A stretch of DNA of 64,000 nt, from IMG/VR virus record IMGVR_UViG_3300042934_000980, positions 156,496 to 220,495 of that record. One strand, 5' to 3'. Source of the stretch: a virus. Positions 48,466-56,770 of the stretch are shown here, piece by piece (within the stretch, counting starts at the first letter, position 1; every line of letters starts with the position of its first letter). Under the pieces are notes generated by a model. That model did not search any database. It was not told the origin of the DNA and was given only the letters and a program-made list of their open reading frames with translations. The translations under genes and the position numbers were made by a program.

Positions 48466-48906
48466 TCATGCACGGACTTTGTGACGCTCTGCGTGAATCT
48501 CAGCCAACAGCTTAAGGTCGATCATGTCCTGCTGGCGTTTGGCCAGTGGACGCTGGTGCTCGGCGTAACCGCCACGCTTTTGCAGGATCAACCCCATCAC
48601 GTCGAACACCTGGAAGCCCTCGATCACTTCGTGGTTAAACCACATGTTGCGCTGACGGATGTAGTACTTGGGGGTGGGGAGTTGAATGACCGTGTCACGC
48701 AGGGGGTGCACCAACACCTTGCAGTCTTCGGCCAAGCGCATGAACTGATCAGATTCGATCCACAGGTTCAGATCGTCCGTCGACTCACGCAACCCCATCA
48801 GGACCATTGCCGCGCCACCGCCGACGGTGATGTACTTGACAGGAACCTTGTGCTCGGCGCTGAAACGGTGGATGCCCTGAATAACTTCTTGCTTGTTGTT
48901 AAACAT
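48466..48906 (-). CDS. Nucleotidyltransferase-like protein with degenerate active site (146 aa)
   Basis: The N-terminal part reads VGGGAAMVLMGLRESTDDLNLW, the Gly-Gly...Thr-Asp-x-Asp-x layout of pol-beta-type minimal nucleotidyltransferases (AbiEii/DUF2204-like), but the second acidic residue is Asn (D-L-N). It is a paralogue of the 49004-49441 product (shared ..SAxVLMGLR/SALVMMGVR and LLLQKR/LILQKRGG). It may be a regulatory or inactive partner. Weak AAGG ribosome site. Confidence 0.72.
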   Translation of the reverse strand: MFNNKQEVIQGIHRFSAEHKVPVKYITVGGGAAMVLMGLRESTDDLNLWIESDQFMRLAEDCKVLVHPLRDTVIQLPTPKYYIRQRNMWFNHEVIEGFQVFDVMGLILQKRGGYAEHQRPLAKRQQDMIDLKLLAEIHAERHKVRA

Positions 48907-48954
48907 AATGGAACCTTAAATGGATCGGTAGTGCGTCAGTAGAAGGGAGGTTGC

Positions 48955-48996
48955 GTGGGGTCGATACAAAGGTACTCAGTAAAGACAAGACCCCAC
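48955..48996 (-). terminator. Hairpin terminator
   Basis: GTGGGGTC and GACCCCAC with a 26-base loop, right after the 49004-49441 stop. The long loop makes it a weak candidate. Confidence 0.5.
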
Positions 48997-49003
48997 CGAA
49001 CAG

Positions 49004-49441
49004 TTAAGCCATGCGTGCGGTCAACTTGGGAGAGCGCACCAGCGATTCAAGCTGGACAATCTCCATCAAGTCTTTCTCACGCTTGTTAGGGGCGCGGTTA
49101 GGCATGCTGGCCAAGTGGCGCTTTTGCAACAGCAGTTCATTAGGGCTGTACACCCAAACACCGTCGATACACACCACCCCAGTGTTGTCACTGAGTTCGT
49201 GCAGATCAACAAATTCGTTGTACGCCACCCGAGGACTTACATTCTCCTCGTGGATGACGTTGCGACTAATCGAAGCCCAGCGAAATACATTGCCGGGGAT
49301 ATCCACGTCCATGTCGTTGGTGCACGGGCGAACACCCATCATCACCAATGCCGAACCTGCACTCAGTACCACTCGGTGCGCCGGCTCGTTCAACTCCTTA
49401 ACTAACTTGTGGTACTCGCGGATCAACTGATCTTTGTTCAT
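49004..49441 (-). CDS. Nucleotidyltransferase-like protein (145 aa)
   Basis: Contains VLSAGSALVMMGVRPC then TNDMDVDIP, the GS...D-x-D signature of minimal nucleotidyltransferases with both acidic residues present. ELLLQKRHLASMPNRAPNKR follows, close to the KRGG...KR element of its paralogue. Such folds add AMP or NMP to proteins, tRNA or antibiotics, and also act as antitoxin/toxin partners. Here the substrate is unknown. AGGCAG precedes the ATG. Confidence 0.72.
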   Translation of the reverse strand: MNKDQLIREYHKLVKELNEPAHRVVLSAGSALVMMGVRPCTNDMDVDIPGNVFRWASISRNVIHEENVSPRVAYNEFVDLHELSDNTGVVCIDGVWVYSPNELLLQKRHLASMPNRAPNKREKDLMEIVQLESLVRSPKLTARMA

Positions 49442-49853
49442 TGCTATTCTGCCTCGGCTGCATGATGATTAAGGCCGGGGCAACAGCCCTCAGCTTATTA
49501 AAAAATTGCGCTGCATCCCACTGGTTTACGCTCTTACGCACGTAAGGGGTAAACGGAGAACTCAAGATAAAGTTCTCAAAGGCAACCCGCAACATTTCAA
49601 ATTTGAAAGAGTGCGGGAAAGACGCACCGTTGTTCCGAATGCGTTCGACAGCGGTATCAACTCGAACCGCGTCTAAGGGGACGTCAACACCCCATTCCGG
49701 AAAACGTTTGCGAATAACAAAGTACCAAGTATCGTGTTCATTGACTAAGCCTAAGACCAGCGAGCTTTTGTCAGTGCAAGACCTAACTTCAAAAGTAAGG
49801 GAGTCGAAAGCCCCTTCTGACTCAGGGGCTTTCGAGCGACTGGAGACGTTCAT
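49398..49853 (-). CDS. Hypothetical protein (151 aa)
   Basis: An alpha/beta protein starting MNVSSRSKAPESEGAF, overlapping the next gene by 44 bp. It has a basic middle (YVRKSVNQWDAAQFFNKL) and a Gln/Arg-rich tail. No family recognised. The overlap with the NTase gene suggests co-translation. Confidence 0.75.
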   Translation of the reverse strand: MNVSSRSKAPESEGAFDSLTFEVRSCTDKSSLVLGLVNEHDTWYFVIRKRFPEWGVDVPLDAVRVDTAVERIRNNGASFPHSFKFEMLRVAFENFILSSPFTPYVRKSVNQWDAAQFFNKLRAVAPALIIMQPRQNSNEQRSVDPRVPQVS

Positions 49854-49854
49854 A

Positions 49855-50145
49855 TCAATGCAACGACACCGGCAGCTGAGGGACGGAGGTGATGTAGCGG
49901 ATCAGGTTCTCCACACTCCGTTGTGTGGTGAAGTCAGCCGCCGGGTTTAGCAAGGTGTAATTCAGAACTTGCGTGCCCGTTTCATCGAAGTTCACCACGG
50001 CTTGGTTGAAACCAAAGAACGTGATGATGGCGGTTTTGGGTTGAGTGGGATCGTTGTTCACGTTAACCGTGGCAACGCCTTCGCCAAGGTGGTTAGGTGC
50101 CAACGAGCCGTCGGGCTGTTGCGACACGTTGATCTGGTAGTTCAT
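49855..50145 (-). CDS. Hypothetical protein (96 aa), early operon leader
   Basis: Beta-rich Asn/Thr-rich protein (GVATVNVNNDPTQPK, AIITFFGFNQAVVNF). AAGGAG precedes the ATG and a TATATTAC promoter element lies 118 bp upstream. It opens the unit that includes the NTase pair. Function unknown. Confidence 0.82.
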   Translation of the reverse strand: MNYQINVSQQPDGSLAPNHLGEGVATVNVNNDPTQPKTAIITFFGFNQAVVNFDETGTQVLNYTLLNPAADFTTQRSVENLIRYITSVPQLPVSLH

Positions 50146-50262
50146 GATACAAAGACTCCTTCAGGGTCTCAAAAGTTAAAAGTACGGTTTGCTCCATAAA
50201 CATGGGGCGTAGTGTCCTAATACCACCTAGCTGATGAGACATCTGAGTCTGCACTCAACTAG

Positions 50263-50270
50263 GTAATATA
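50263..50270 (-). promoter_or_regulatory. Putative early promoter (TATATTAC)
   Basis: TATATTAC on the minus strand with upstream flank TTTTTGAAACC, in the gap behind the SbcC-like gene. An ACCTAG/CTAGGT dyad overlaps its downstream side (50225-50264). Confidence 0.65.
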
Positions 50271-50282
50271 GGTTTCAAAAAT

Positions 50283-52748
50283 TTAAGCGATGACACTGTT
50301 ACGGTTAACCTCACCCGGCATTGTCAGTCCCTCATAACGTAGGCCGATAATGTTGGGGTTGTCAAAGATCCCGTACTGGGCAATGTAGTGCGACACGATG
50401 AACAGCTGCTTGTGCGATTTGCTGCGGGTGTAGTCTTGAACGTAGTTAAAGAACCGCCCGCGGTTGATCTCGTCCAAGTTCACCCCCACCTCGTCCATGA
50501 TCAGTGGGTATTCGTCGGGGTAGTAATTGAGCATGACAAACCGGAACGTCCAGTCGATCAGGTCTCGTTCCCCTGCACTGCAATCGGTCACATCAGGGTT
50601 TGGGTCGCCTTCCCCCACCACCACTGGAAACTTGTAGGTCAAATCCCCGTTGGCCTTGGCGCACGGCTTGATAAAGAGTGTGGTGTTCCACACAGCCTTT
50701 AAGACCGCGTTCATGTTGGCGCACACCGCCTTGATGAAGTCGCCCATCAGTTTACCGATCACCCCCTTGTTGGGGCACAACCCGTCCTGACAGATCTCCA
50801 CAATCAACAGCCGGCGCTTCATGCGTTCGATGTCTTCGGAGATCGAGTTTACCACCGCCGTCAAGCTACGGTTTTTAATGATTGAGGTCATGTAGTCCTC
50901 TTTCTCAGAGGTGAGCATCATGATCCGGTCATCGACCTTCTGACGAAACTCATACTTGCCTTGGTTGGCCAAGCCCTTCATGATCTCTTCACGCAGACGA
51001 CGCAAAGTTTCCAAGTCGGTGTCGTAGGACAAAATAGCCGCCAGCTGGCGCTTCATCGATTCCACTTTACCGCGGTAGTAGGAGACCTTATTGTTCTCCT
51101 CGTGCAGCTCACGTTCCAAACCTTCCACGTACGAAGCCACAAACAGGACGTTGTTACGGTCCAGCAGGCCTATGCGAGTCTCCAGCAGGTTTTGTTCTTT
51201 GAGCAGCTCCGCTTTATGGCTCTTAAGCTTAGAGCGCTCCACGTAGCCTTGCAGAGCGTTTAACAACCGGTTGGTCTCAGCCTTACCGATCTCGTACTCG
51301 CGGATCAGTTGGGGCAGGATCTTGACGTGACCGTTTTCGCGCACAAACATGTACAGCTGGTTCATGCTCATGTACCAGTCGCTGTCGTTCTCGATCTTAG
51401 CCACCAGGTTCTTAAGCCGCTCTTCCATGCGCTCAATGTTCTTGTTCAAGGCATCGCGCCGGCCTTTAAGGTTGGCAATGTCCTGCGGGGTAATGCCGAT
51501 CTTGAACTTGTGCGTGCAGTCCGGACACTCCACCACTTCGGCCCGTTCATAGTGCTTGAGCTGGTGGGTCATGTCACTGGCTGTTTGCTTGGCTTGGCGA
51601 ATCTGGTTGGTCAGCTGCTCTTGTTCACGCAACCAGTCCTTGTACCCCGCGCCTGTCACTGAGGGGTCACTGGCCAAGGTCACCCGGTACAGGTAGCTTC
51701 TCAAGGTTTCATGGATCACTTCGATGTTGGCAAAGTCCGCTTCCGGGTCGTTAAACACCGGGTAGGCTTTGAGCAGCAGGTCGTGTTGCTCCAGCTGTTC
51801 ATTGATCTCCACCAATTCTTCGTTGATCTGCTTGGCTTGGCTTTTGAACACCTCAGGGTCTGCCAAGAACTCTTCCAAGCCTTCCAGTACCGAGGCGTTC
51901 TCAGCGATCGCCCCTTTGAGCACCAGGGCTTGGTCTTGGTGCAGGCTCATGAGGTTATTGTGGGTCTCAATGGCCGCTTCAAGTTCATGCCGGGTAAAGA
52001 TAAACCCGGACAGTTTGTTCACCGTCAGCTTATCGGTCAGCTGGGTGAACTCTTGGATGTGGTCGTTAACGCGCCGGTCCAACGTTACTCCATCCAGGCT
52101 GCCGCGCACCAACAAGCACTGACGCAGTTCCCCGTCCAGTAGCTTGATCCGGTTTTCCAACTCTTCCACGCCACACTCGGTGATGGTGGTCAGCTTGCGG
52201 TTCTCTTCGGTGTACCGGTTGATCTGGTTTTTGATCGCGCCCTTAAGGTCGTTACGCTCTTGGCGCAGCTTATTGAACACGTCCAAGGCGTAATCGGTGT
52301 TGTTGGGGTAGAGCTGCATGAACACGTCTTTGCGCCGCGCAGCACTCATGCCTGACAACAGGTCAGTCACCCGCAGGCCACTTAAGACCCGGTTAAGCCC
52401 CGGGTCCAAACGAAAGTAACTCTCGACCAGTTCTTTTTGTGAGGTGTAGGTGCCGCCGGTATTGAGCTCTTTACCGTTAAGCTTAAAACTGTGACCGTTA
52501 CCCATCCCGGTGTAAGAGTCCAGTACAAAGTGTTTGTTGCCCACTTTGCGTTCCACGTATTTGCGCCCACCGGCTTTGTAGTTTCCGTTCTCAGGCGGCA
52601 GCATGTTGAGTTCTTTCAGAATGCTCGTTTTACCCGTGCCGTTCTGAGAAATAAACAAGTTGATCATTTCATGGGTGTCAAGTTCCACCCGGTGAATTCC
52701 CTTACCCAGTAAAGGAATGTAGTTTTCCAGGATAAGTTTAAGTAACAT
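50283..52748 (-). CDS. SbcC/Rad50-like recombination ATPase
   Basis: An 821-aa SMC-type ATPase. The ATG at 52748 (MLLKLILENYIPLLG) starts it; the longer frame crosses the divergent spike gene. Walker A is QNGTGKT (35-41), two long coiled coils flank a zinc hook (ECPDCTHKF, about residue 408), and the C-terminal half has the ABC signature CSAGERDLIDW, Walker B (YPLIMDEVGV) and the H-loop FIVSHY. It corresponds to T4 gp46-type subunits of DNA-end processing nucleases. The Mre11/SbcD partner is not in the window. No ABC-transporter features. Confidence 0.93.
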   Translation of the reverse strand: MLLKLILENYIPLLGKGIHRVELDTHEMINLFISQNGTGKTSILKELNMLPPENGNYKAGGRKYVERKVGNKHFVLDSYTGMGNGHSFKLNGKELNTGGTYTSQKELVESYFRLDPGLNRVLSGLRVTDLLSGMSAARRKDVFMQLYPNNTDYALDVFNKLRQERNDLKGAIKNQINRYTEENRKLTTITECGVEELENRIKLLDGELRQCLLVRGSLDGVTLDRRVNDHIQEFTQLTDKLTVNKLSGFIFTRHELEAAIETHNNLMSLHQDQALVLKGAIAENASVLEGLEEFLADPEVFKSQAKQINEELVEINEQLEQHDLLLKAYPVFNDPEADFANIEVIHETLRSYLYRVTLASDPSVTGAGYKDWLREQEQLTNQIRQAKQTASDMTHQLKHYERAEVVECPDCTHKFKIGITPQDIANLKGRRDALNKNIERMEERLKNLVAKIENDSDWYMSMNQLYMFVRENGHVKILPQLIREYEIGKAETNRLLNALQGYVERSKLKSHKAELLKEQNLLETRIGLLDRNNVLFVASYVEGLERELHEENNKVSYYRGKVESMKRQLAAILSYDTDLETLRRLREEIMKGLANQGKYEFRQKVDDRIMMLTSEKEDYMTSIIKNRSLTAVVNSISEDIERMKRRLLIVEICQDGLCPNKGVIGKLMGDFIKAVCANMNAVLKAVWNTTLFIKPCAKANGDLTYKFPVVVGEGDPNPDVTDCSAGERDLIDWTFRFVMLNYYPDEYPLIMDEVGVNLDEINRGRFFNYVQDYTRSKSHKQLFIVSHYIAQYGIFDNPNIIGLRYEGLTMPGEVNRNSVIA

Positions 52749-52794
52749 GATATAGTTTCTTTCAATGAAGTGTCTACAGAATGAGGTTTGAGGT

Positions 52795-53790
52795 ATGAAC
52801 TTAATCAACCACTTGGGGGTGGGCACCGTCGCGAGTACGAAGCAGACAGGCACCCATGAGATCATGGTGTACTTGCCAGGCTTTGCTCCGCAGGCCGATG
52901 GTCGAGTGGTGGCAACTGCTAAGGAAGTCGAAAAGACCAGCCAGAATGCTTACGGGGAAGAGACCAAGAGCAAGGTCTTAACCTCCAACACCTTTCCGGC
53001 TGAATGGCGAGCGATGGGCGACACCAACCGGGTTACGTCCCCGGATGTGCGTGAAGGCTCTCAAGTCTCTATCTACCAGGTCAGTGGGCAGAACAAGTAC
53101 TACTGGACCACGTGGGGCATCAACGCGGAAACCATGCGCCTTGAAACGGTGGTGATGGGCTTTCAAGCCAACCCCGCCCAAGGTGAGGACACCCCGTTTA
53201 ACATCGACAACTTCTACACCCTGACCGTCTCCACCCACGAAGGCTTTATGGCCTTGCGCACCACCCAGCAGAACAACGAGAAGACCACCTTTGAAGTCAA
53301 GGTCGACGCCATGAACGGCAAGATCATGATCGGCGGCGGTTACCGTAACTACTTAGTGTTTGACGACGTGGCGCGTTCGTTCACCTACAAGAACGCGGAC
53401 GAGTCGGTCTTTGACATCAACAAGAAAAAGATCACCGTGGTCTGCGAAGATTCGATTACCTTCGCCCCCAAAGAAACCTTCAGCATCAAAACCACCAACT
53501 TCAATCTGCTGTGCAACAAGATTGGGATTAAGGCGGATGAGGCTGACATTCATATTGGGGAGACCCGCTGGAACGGTAACATCATTCACACCGGTGATTA
53601 CGACCAGACAGGGGACTACACCCAAGCCGGCGACACTAACCGTACTGGCAACTCTACATCCACTGGGACGGTGATCGGGGCTAAAGGGGTCTTTACCGCC
53701 CTTAACAGCCTAGACGCTCACTTCCATGGCGGTGTGCGTACTGGCGATGGCACCACCAGCCAACCGGTACCTGGTACTGGCGCAGGGTAA
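52795..53790 (+). CDS. Central tail spike / baseplate protein (gpV/gp5-like)
   Basis: A 331-aa protein with a beta-rich N-terminal part, then strand repeats (NFNLLCNKIGIKADEADIHI) and a repeat block TGDYDQTGDYTQAGDTNRTG typical of the beta-helix of P2 gpV/Mu gp45 spikes. It ends HFHGGVRTGDGTTSQPVPG, the conserved spike tip region that binds a PAAR-like cap. It should sit under the tail tube and pierce the outer membrane. GAGGT precedes the ATG. Divergent from the SbcC-like gene with 46 bp between starts. Confidence 0.85.
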   Translation: MNLINHLGVGTVASTKQTGTHEIMVYLPGFAPQADGRVVATAKEVEKTSQNAYGEETKSKVLTSNTFPAEWRAMGDTNRVTSPDVREGSQVSIYQVSGQNKYYWTTWGINAETMRLETVVMGFQANPAQGEDTPFNIDNFYTLTVSTHEGFMALRTTQQNNEKTTFEVKVDAMNGKIMIGGGYRNYLVFDDVARSFTYKNADESVFDINKKKITVVCEDSITFAPKETFSIKTTNFNLLCNKIGIKADEADIHIGETRWNGNIIHTGDYDQTGDYTQAGDTNRTGNSTSTGTVIGAKGVFTALNSLDAHFHGGVRTGDGTTSQPVPGTGAG

Positions 53791-53800
53791 TAACCGTACT

Positions 53801-53830
53801 ACCCCAAGCCCTTTTGCAGGGGCTTGGGGT
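53801..53830. terminator. Bidirectional terminator between convergent genes
   Basis: An 11-bp stem (ACCCCAAGCCC and its complement) with an 8-base loop, between the spike gene and the end of the 956-aa virion gene. Confidence 0.8.
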
Positions 53831-53844
53831 AGGGGTTATGTTTG

Positions 53845-56715
53845 CTACTTCACATCTCGACGGGTAAAGAACTGGTTAGTCCCCAAGTTACCGTCATCTT
53901 GGAACACCGGAATGGCCGAACCTTGTCGCGTTGCGCTGACTTGGTGATCGTACATGACCAAGAAGTCCTTGTTCAATTCCAAGATCCCATTGCGGGCAAT
54001 CCCGAACATGACTTCGTTGTTACCTGGTTCACGCCGGATGGTTTGAGCAATCGCCGTCACCGCACCTGCTTGCCGTACCAAGTAGCAGTAGTACGTCCCC
54101 GTTGTACCGACTTTGACTGCGTAGTCTTTGTCAAGTATGTAGGTTCTGCCGCTGAGCACCACCCGCGTGCCGGAAGGTAGCCGCACCCAACCGGCTTCAT
54201 TGACCTCGTAAGGGTCCATGAAACTGGCACCACCCACTTCGCGCAGGTTGGTGGCAAACGCCCCACTGTTGCCGTCGTACTGGTAGACCCCTTTGTTGGG
54301 GATCAACAAGGCAGGGAACAACTCTTCGACCAAGTCAAATTGTTGCGTGCCGCTGTACAACCGTGCAGGGTTTACGCCACCTGCCGCGAACACAGGGGCT
54401 CCGGTAAAGCCTGTGACCGAGAAACTCACATCGCCGTACACTTCACCAAACGCCCGGGTCAACACAAACGAGTACACGTCTGCCGAGGTGCGTGTTACCA
54501 GCAGGTCCGAAGACTTGCTCCACACATCGTCGCCTGACTGCGAAGTCCGCGAAGTCCCTACCGGTACAGCCGCATTACCCGGTGTGACTCGGGTCAGGGG
54601 CAGACTCCCAGTGGTCACGTTCTGCAGGGTAAAAACATTGCCCGCAAGGGTAAACGGACTTACCCCGGCTTCAGCGTAGTTCAACCCGTCAGTAAAGACC
54701 ACCAAGGCTCGGTTGGCTGTGATCGCAAAGACTTGGATCTGCGGGACACGCAGCTTGTCATTGAGGTCCGGGTAGAGCCCCCGGGCCCGGGTGGTGACTT
54801 GAGACAGCAATGCGGTCAGACCGTTCTTGCTGTCTCGCGCCAGTGCAACATCCGCCCCCACCGTAAAGCTGCGGGTGTTGGCGCTGTACGCCACCGACGC
54901 CTTGCCGGTGAAGTTGTTGCCCGTGGTAAAGCACAGCCCGTCCAAGGACACACCCGTTGCAGCTTTGTTGACGAGCACCCGAAGCGAACTTGGGATGTTA
55001 GCCACCACCTTGTTCTCTTCCAACTGGTCCGGAGTCCGGATACCAAACTTCCCGTCACCGGTAGTCACCCCCACAGGACTGGCCGACGACCACGCCACGT
55101 TGCGCCATTCGTAGCGCCCATTAGACGGATCGGCGCAGTAGCTTAGAAAGCTTATGGAGGTTGCGTCACTGCCCACCGGAATGATCCGCTCAGGCACTGC
55201 ACCAAACGGCTGGTGGCGTGCTGGAGCGTAGATTTCAGTGGAAGCGTACTTGACGTTGATGTTACCCCGATCACTTCCCACAAAGGCTTTAAGGCCTGCG
55301 TGGCTGCTTTTGTAGCGCTTGGTGCGTAGTGCGTACTTGGTGGTCGCAGCTTTGACCACATCCCCCGAGTTCAGCACCACCCCAGGCCACTGCGACATGT
55401 CCATGAAGTTGAACGGATCGGTGGCCTTGAAAAAGCTTGGGGTGCCTTTCAAGGTCAGGTCCGCTTGCAGTACATCCTTGGTGCGGCTACCCAGTTGCTT
55501 GAAGATTGCCGAACCGCCTGCCACCAGTTTACCCGGTTGCACCGATTCGGTGAACTCCAAGGTAAAGACCTTGCTCACCCCGTTTAAGGTTGCCGTGACC
55601 GGCACCGCCACGTGCAGGTGCAGCTCCACATCCTGAGCGTTCCAGTACAAGGCGCTGGAAGGGCTCCCTAGGGCGAGTGTAGTGCCCGCCGGTACATCGA
55701 GGAAGTCCGCTGCGTTGTAGCTGTGAGAACCGATTGCAGGCGCACTGTAAGTGGCTTTGTTGATCTGGTCGAACGTTGCAGGGTAGGCGGTGGTGACAAC
55801 CGGCACCATGTTGGGGTTGGTGTTGATCGCATCGACGTAGAAGAACGAGTGATGGATCGTCAGAGTGCCCCCTGCCACGGCCAAACTGATTGCCAGTCCC
55901 TTAAAGGTGTAGCTGCCGAAAGCTTTGTACAGCAGGTAATTACGCTCGCCTGCCGGCAACCCCAAAGAGTTGATGAACTGGTAGACCTTCTTGTCCGCCA
56001 AAGAGCGGAAGAAGTTGGTCCGGCCGTTGGAGCTGTCGCAGCCCGTCTGGTTCCACCCCCGGCCTTGGTAGAGGCTGGTGATGTTGACAATCTCTGCCAG
56101 GCGTGTTTTTGCGCTGGTTTTGGTAGCGCCGCTGTAGAACAGGGTTTGCCGGCTGAACTGTGCGCCGTCTGAGACGGGCTGGAAGATCAACCGGTCGCCG
56201 TTGAACAACACCGGTGCTCTGGCCCCTTGGTTGAAGTAACGCGTCCCCAGCACAGTATCAGGTACTGCCACGGGGTATTCGTCGGGGGTGTAGAGTGAAG
56301 CCAGTTGGAAGACGTCGTTAAGTTGCAGGTTGGTGGTGACAAACTGCGCGTTGTTCTGCACAATCGCCTGTCGTGCCCCTTGAGGGGTAACGTAAGCGTT
56401 GACGTTGGCAAAGGCAATTTGTTCAGCCAAGGTAGCAGTGCGAAAGTTGTCCTTCTTACTCAGCCCTACGGTGACCTTGGTTTCGCCGTGCGCAGCGCCC
56501 CGTTTGGCCACGTGCGTATCCGACAACCCTGTCACGCTTGCCACATAGCCGTCGATAAACGTGTTGAGGTCGGTGATGCGCTGCTTGACCGTCTTGTTGA
56601 AGTTTTCCGTGGCTTCTCGGGTCACCCGATCCAGTTCGTTGAGGGTAACAATCACCTCACCGAATTCAGGTTCCGGTTGTTCCACAAAGGGGGGTTCTCC
56701 GCCCAGAATAATCAT
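53845..56715 (-). CDS. Giant virion/tail protein A (956 aa)
   Basis: N-terminal coiled-coil-like segment (residues 20-65), then a long beta-rich body with many Thr/Ser/Asn and Gly-Ser loops. The last 110 residues (VVLSGRTYILDKDYAV...TYYCYLVRQAG, ATRQGSAIPVF, ending TRRDVK) match the C-terminal module of the next two genes. GGAG precedes the ATG. Its homologues in phiKZ-type phages are tail fibre or baseplate proteins; here the role is inferred. Confidence 0.85.
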   Translation of the reverse strand: MIILGGEPPFVEQPEPEFGEVIVTLNELDRVTREATENFNKTVKQRITDLNTFIDGYVASVTGLSDTHVAKRGAAHGETKVTVGLSKKDNFRTATLAEQIAFANVNAYVTPQGARQAIVQNNAQFVTTNLQLNDVFQLASLYTPDEYPVAVPDTVLGTRYFNQGARAPVLFNGDRLIFQPVSDGAQFSRQTLFYSGATKTSAKTRLAEIVNITSLYQGRGWNQTGCDSSNGRTNFFRSLADKKVYQFINSLGLPAGERNYLLYKAFGSYTFKGLAISLAVAGGTLTIHHSFFYVDAINTNPNMVPVVTTAYPATFDQINKATYSAPAIGSHSYNAADFLDVPAGTTLALGSPSSALYWNAQDVELHLHVAVPVTATLNGVSKVFTLEFTESVQPGKLVAGGSAIFKQLGSRTKDVLQADLTLKGTPSFFKATDPFNFMDMSQWPGVVLNSGDVVKAATTKYALRTKRYKSSHAGLKAFVGSDRGNINVKYASTEIYAPARHQPFGAVPERIIPVGSDATSISFLSYCADPSNGRYEWRNVAWSSASPVGVTTGDGKFGIRTPDQLEENKVVANIPSSLRVLVNKAATGVSLDGLCFTTGNNFTGKASVAYSANTRSFTVGADVALARDSKNGLTALLSQVTTRARGLYPDLNDKLRVPQIQVFAITANRALVVFTDGLNYAEAGVSPFTLAGNVFTLQNVTTGSLPLTRVTPGNAAVPVGTSRTSQSGDDVWSKSSDLLVTRTSADVYSFVLTRAFGEVYGDVSFSVTGFTGAPVFAAGGVNPARLYSGTQQFDLVEELFPALLIPNKGVYQYDGNSGAFATNLREVGGASFMDPYEVNEAGWVRLPSGTRVVLSGRTYILDKDYAVKVGTTGTYYCYLVRQAGAVTAIAQTIRREPGNNEVMFGIARNGILELNKDFLVMYDHQVSATRQGSAIPVFQDDGNLGTNQFFTRRDVK

Positions 56716-56745
56716 CGTGCTACTCCATTCTTGGTGAGGGAGAAT

Positions 56746-56765
56746 CCGGGGGAATGCTCCCCCGG
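56746..56765 (-). other. Intercistronic hairpin between virion genes
   Basis: CCGGGGGA and TCCCCCGG with a 4-base loop in the gap between giant proteins B and A. No T run follows on the minus strand, so it probably tunes mRNA levels rather than ends transcription. Confidence 0.5.
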
Positions 56766-56770
56766 GGTGG

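Noticed and set aside
50283-52865. 39-codon upstream extension of the SbcC-like gene
   Set aside because: The extension runs through the start of the divergent spike gene and is not ABC-ATPase-like. The conserved N-terminus begins at MLLKLILENY.
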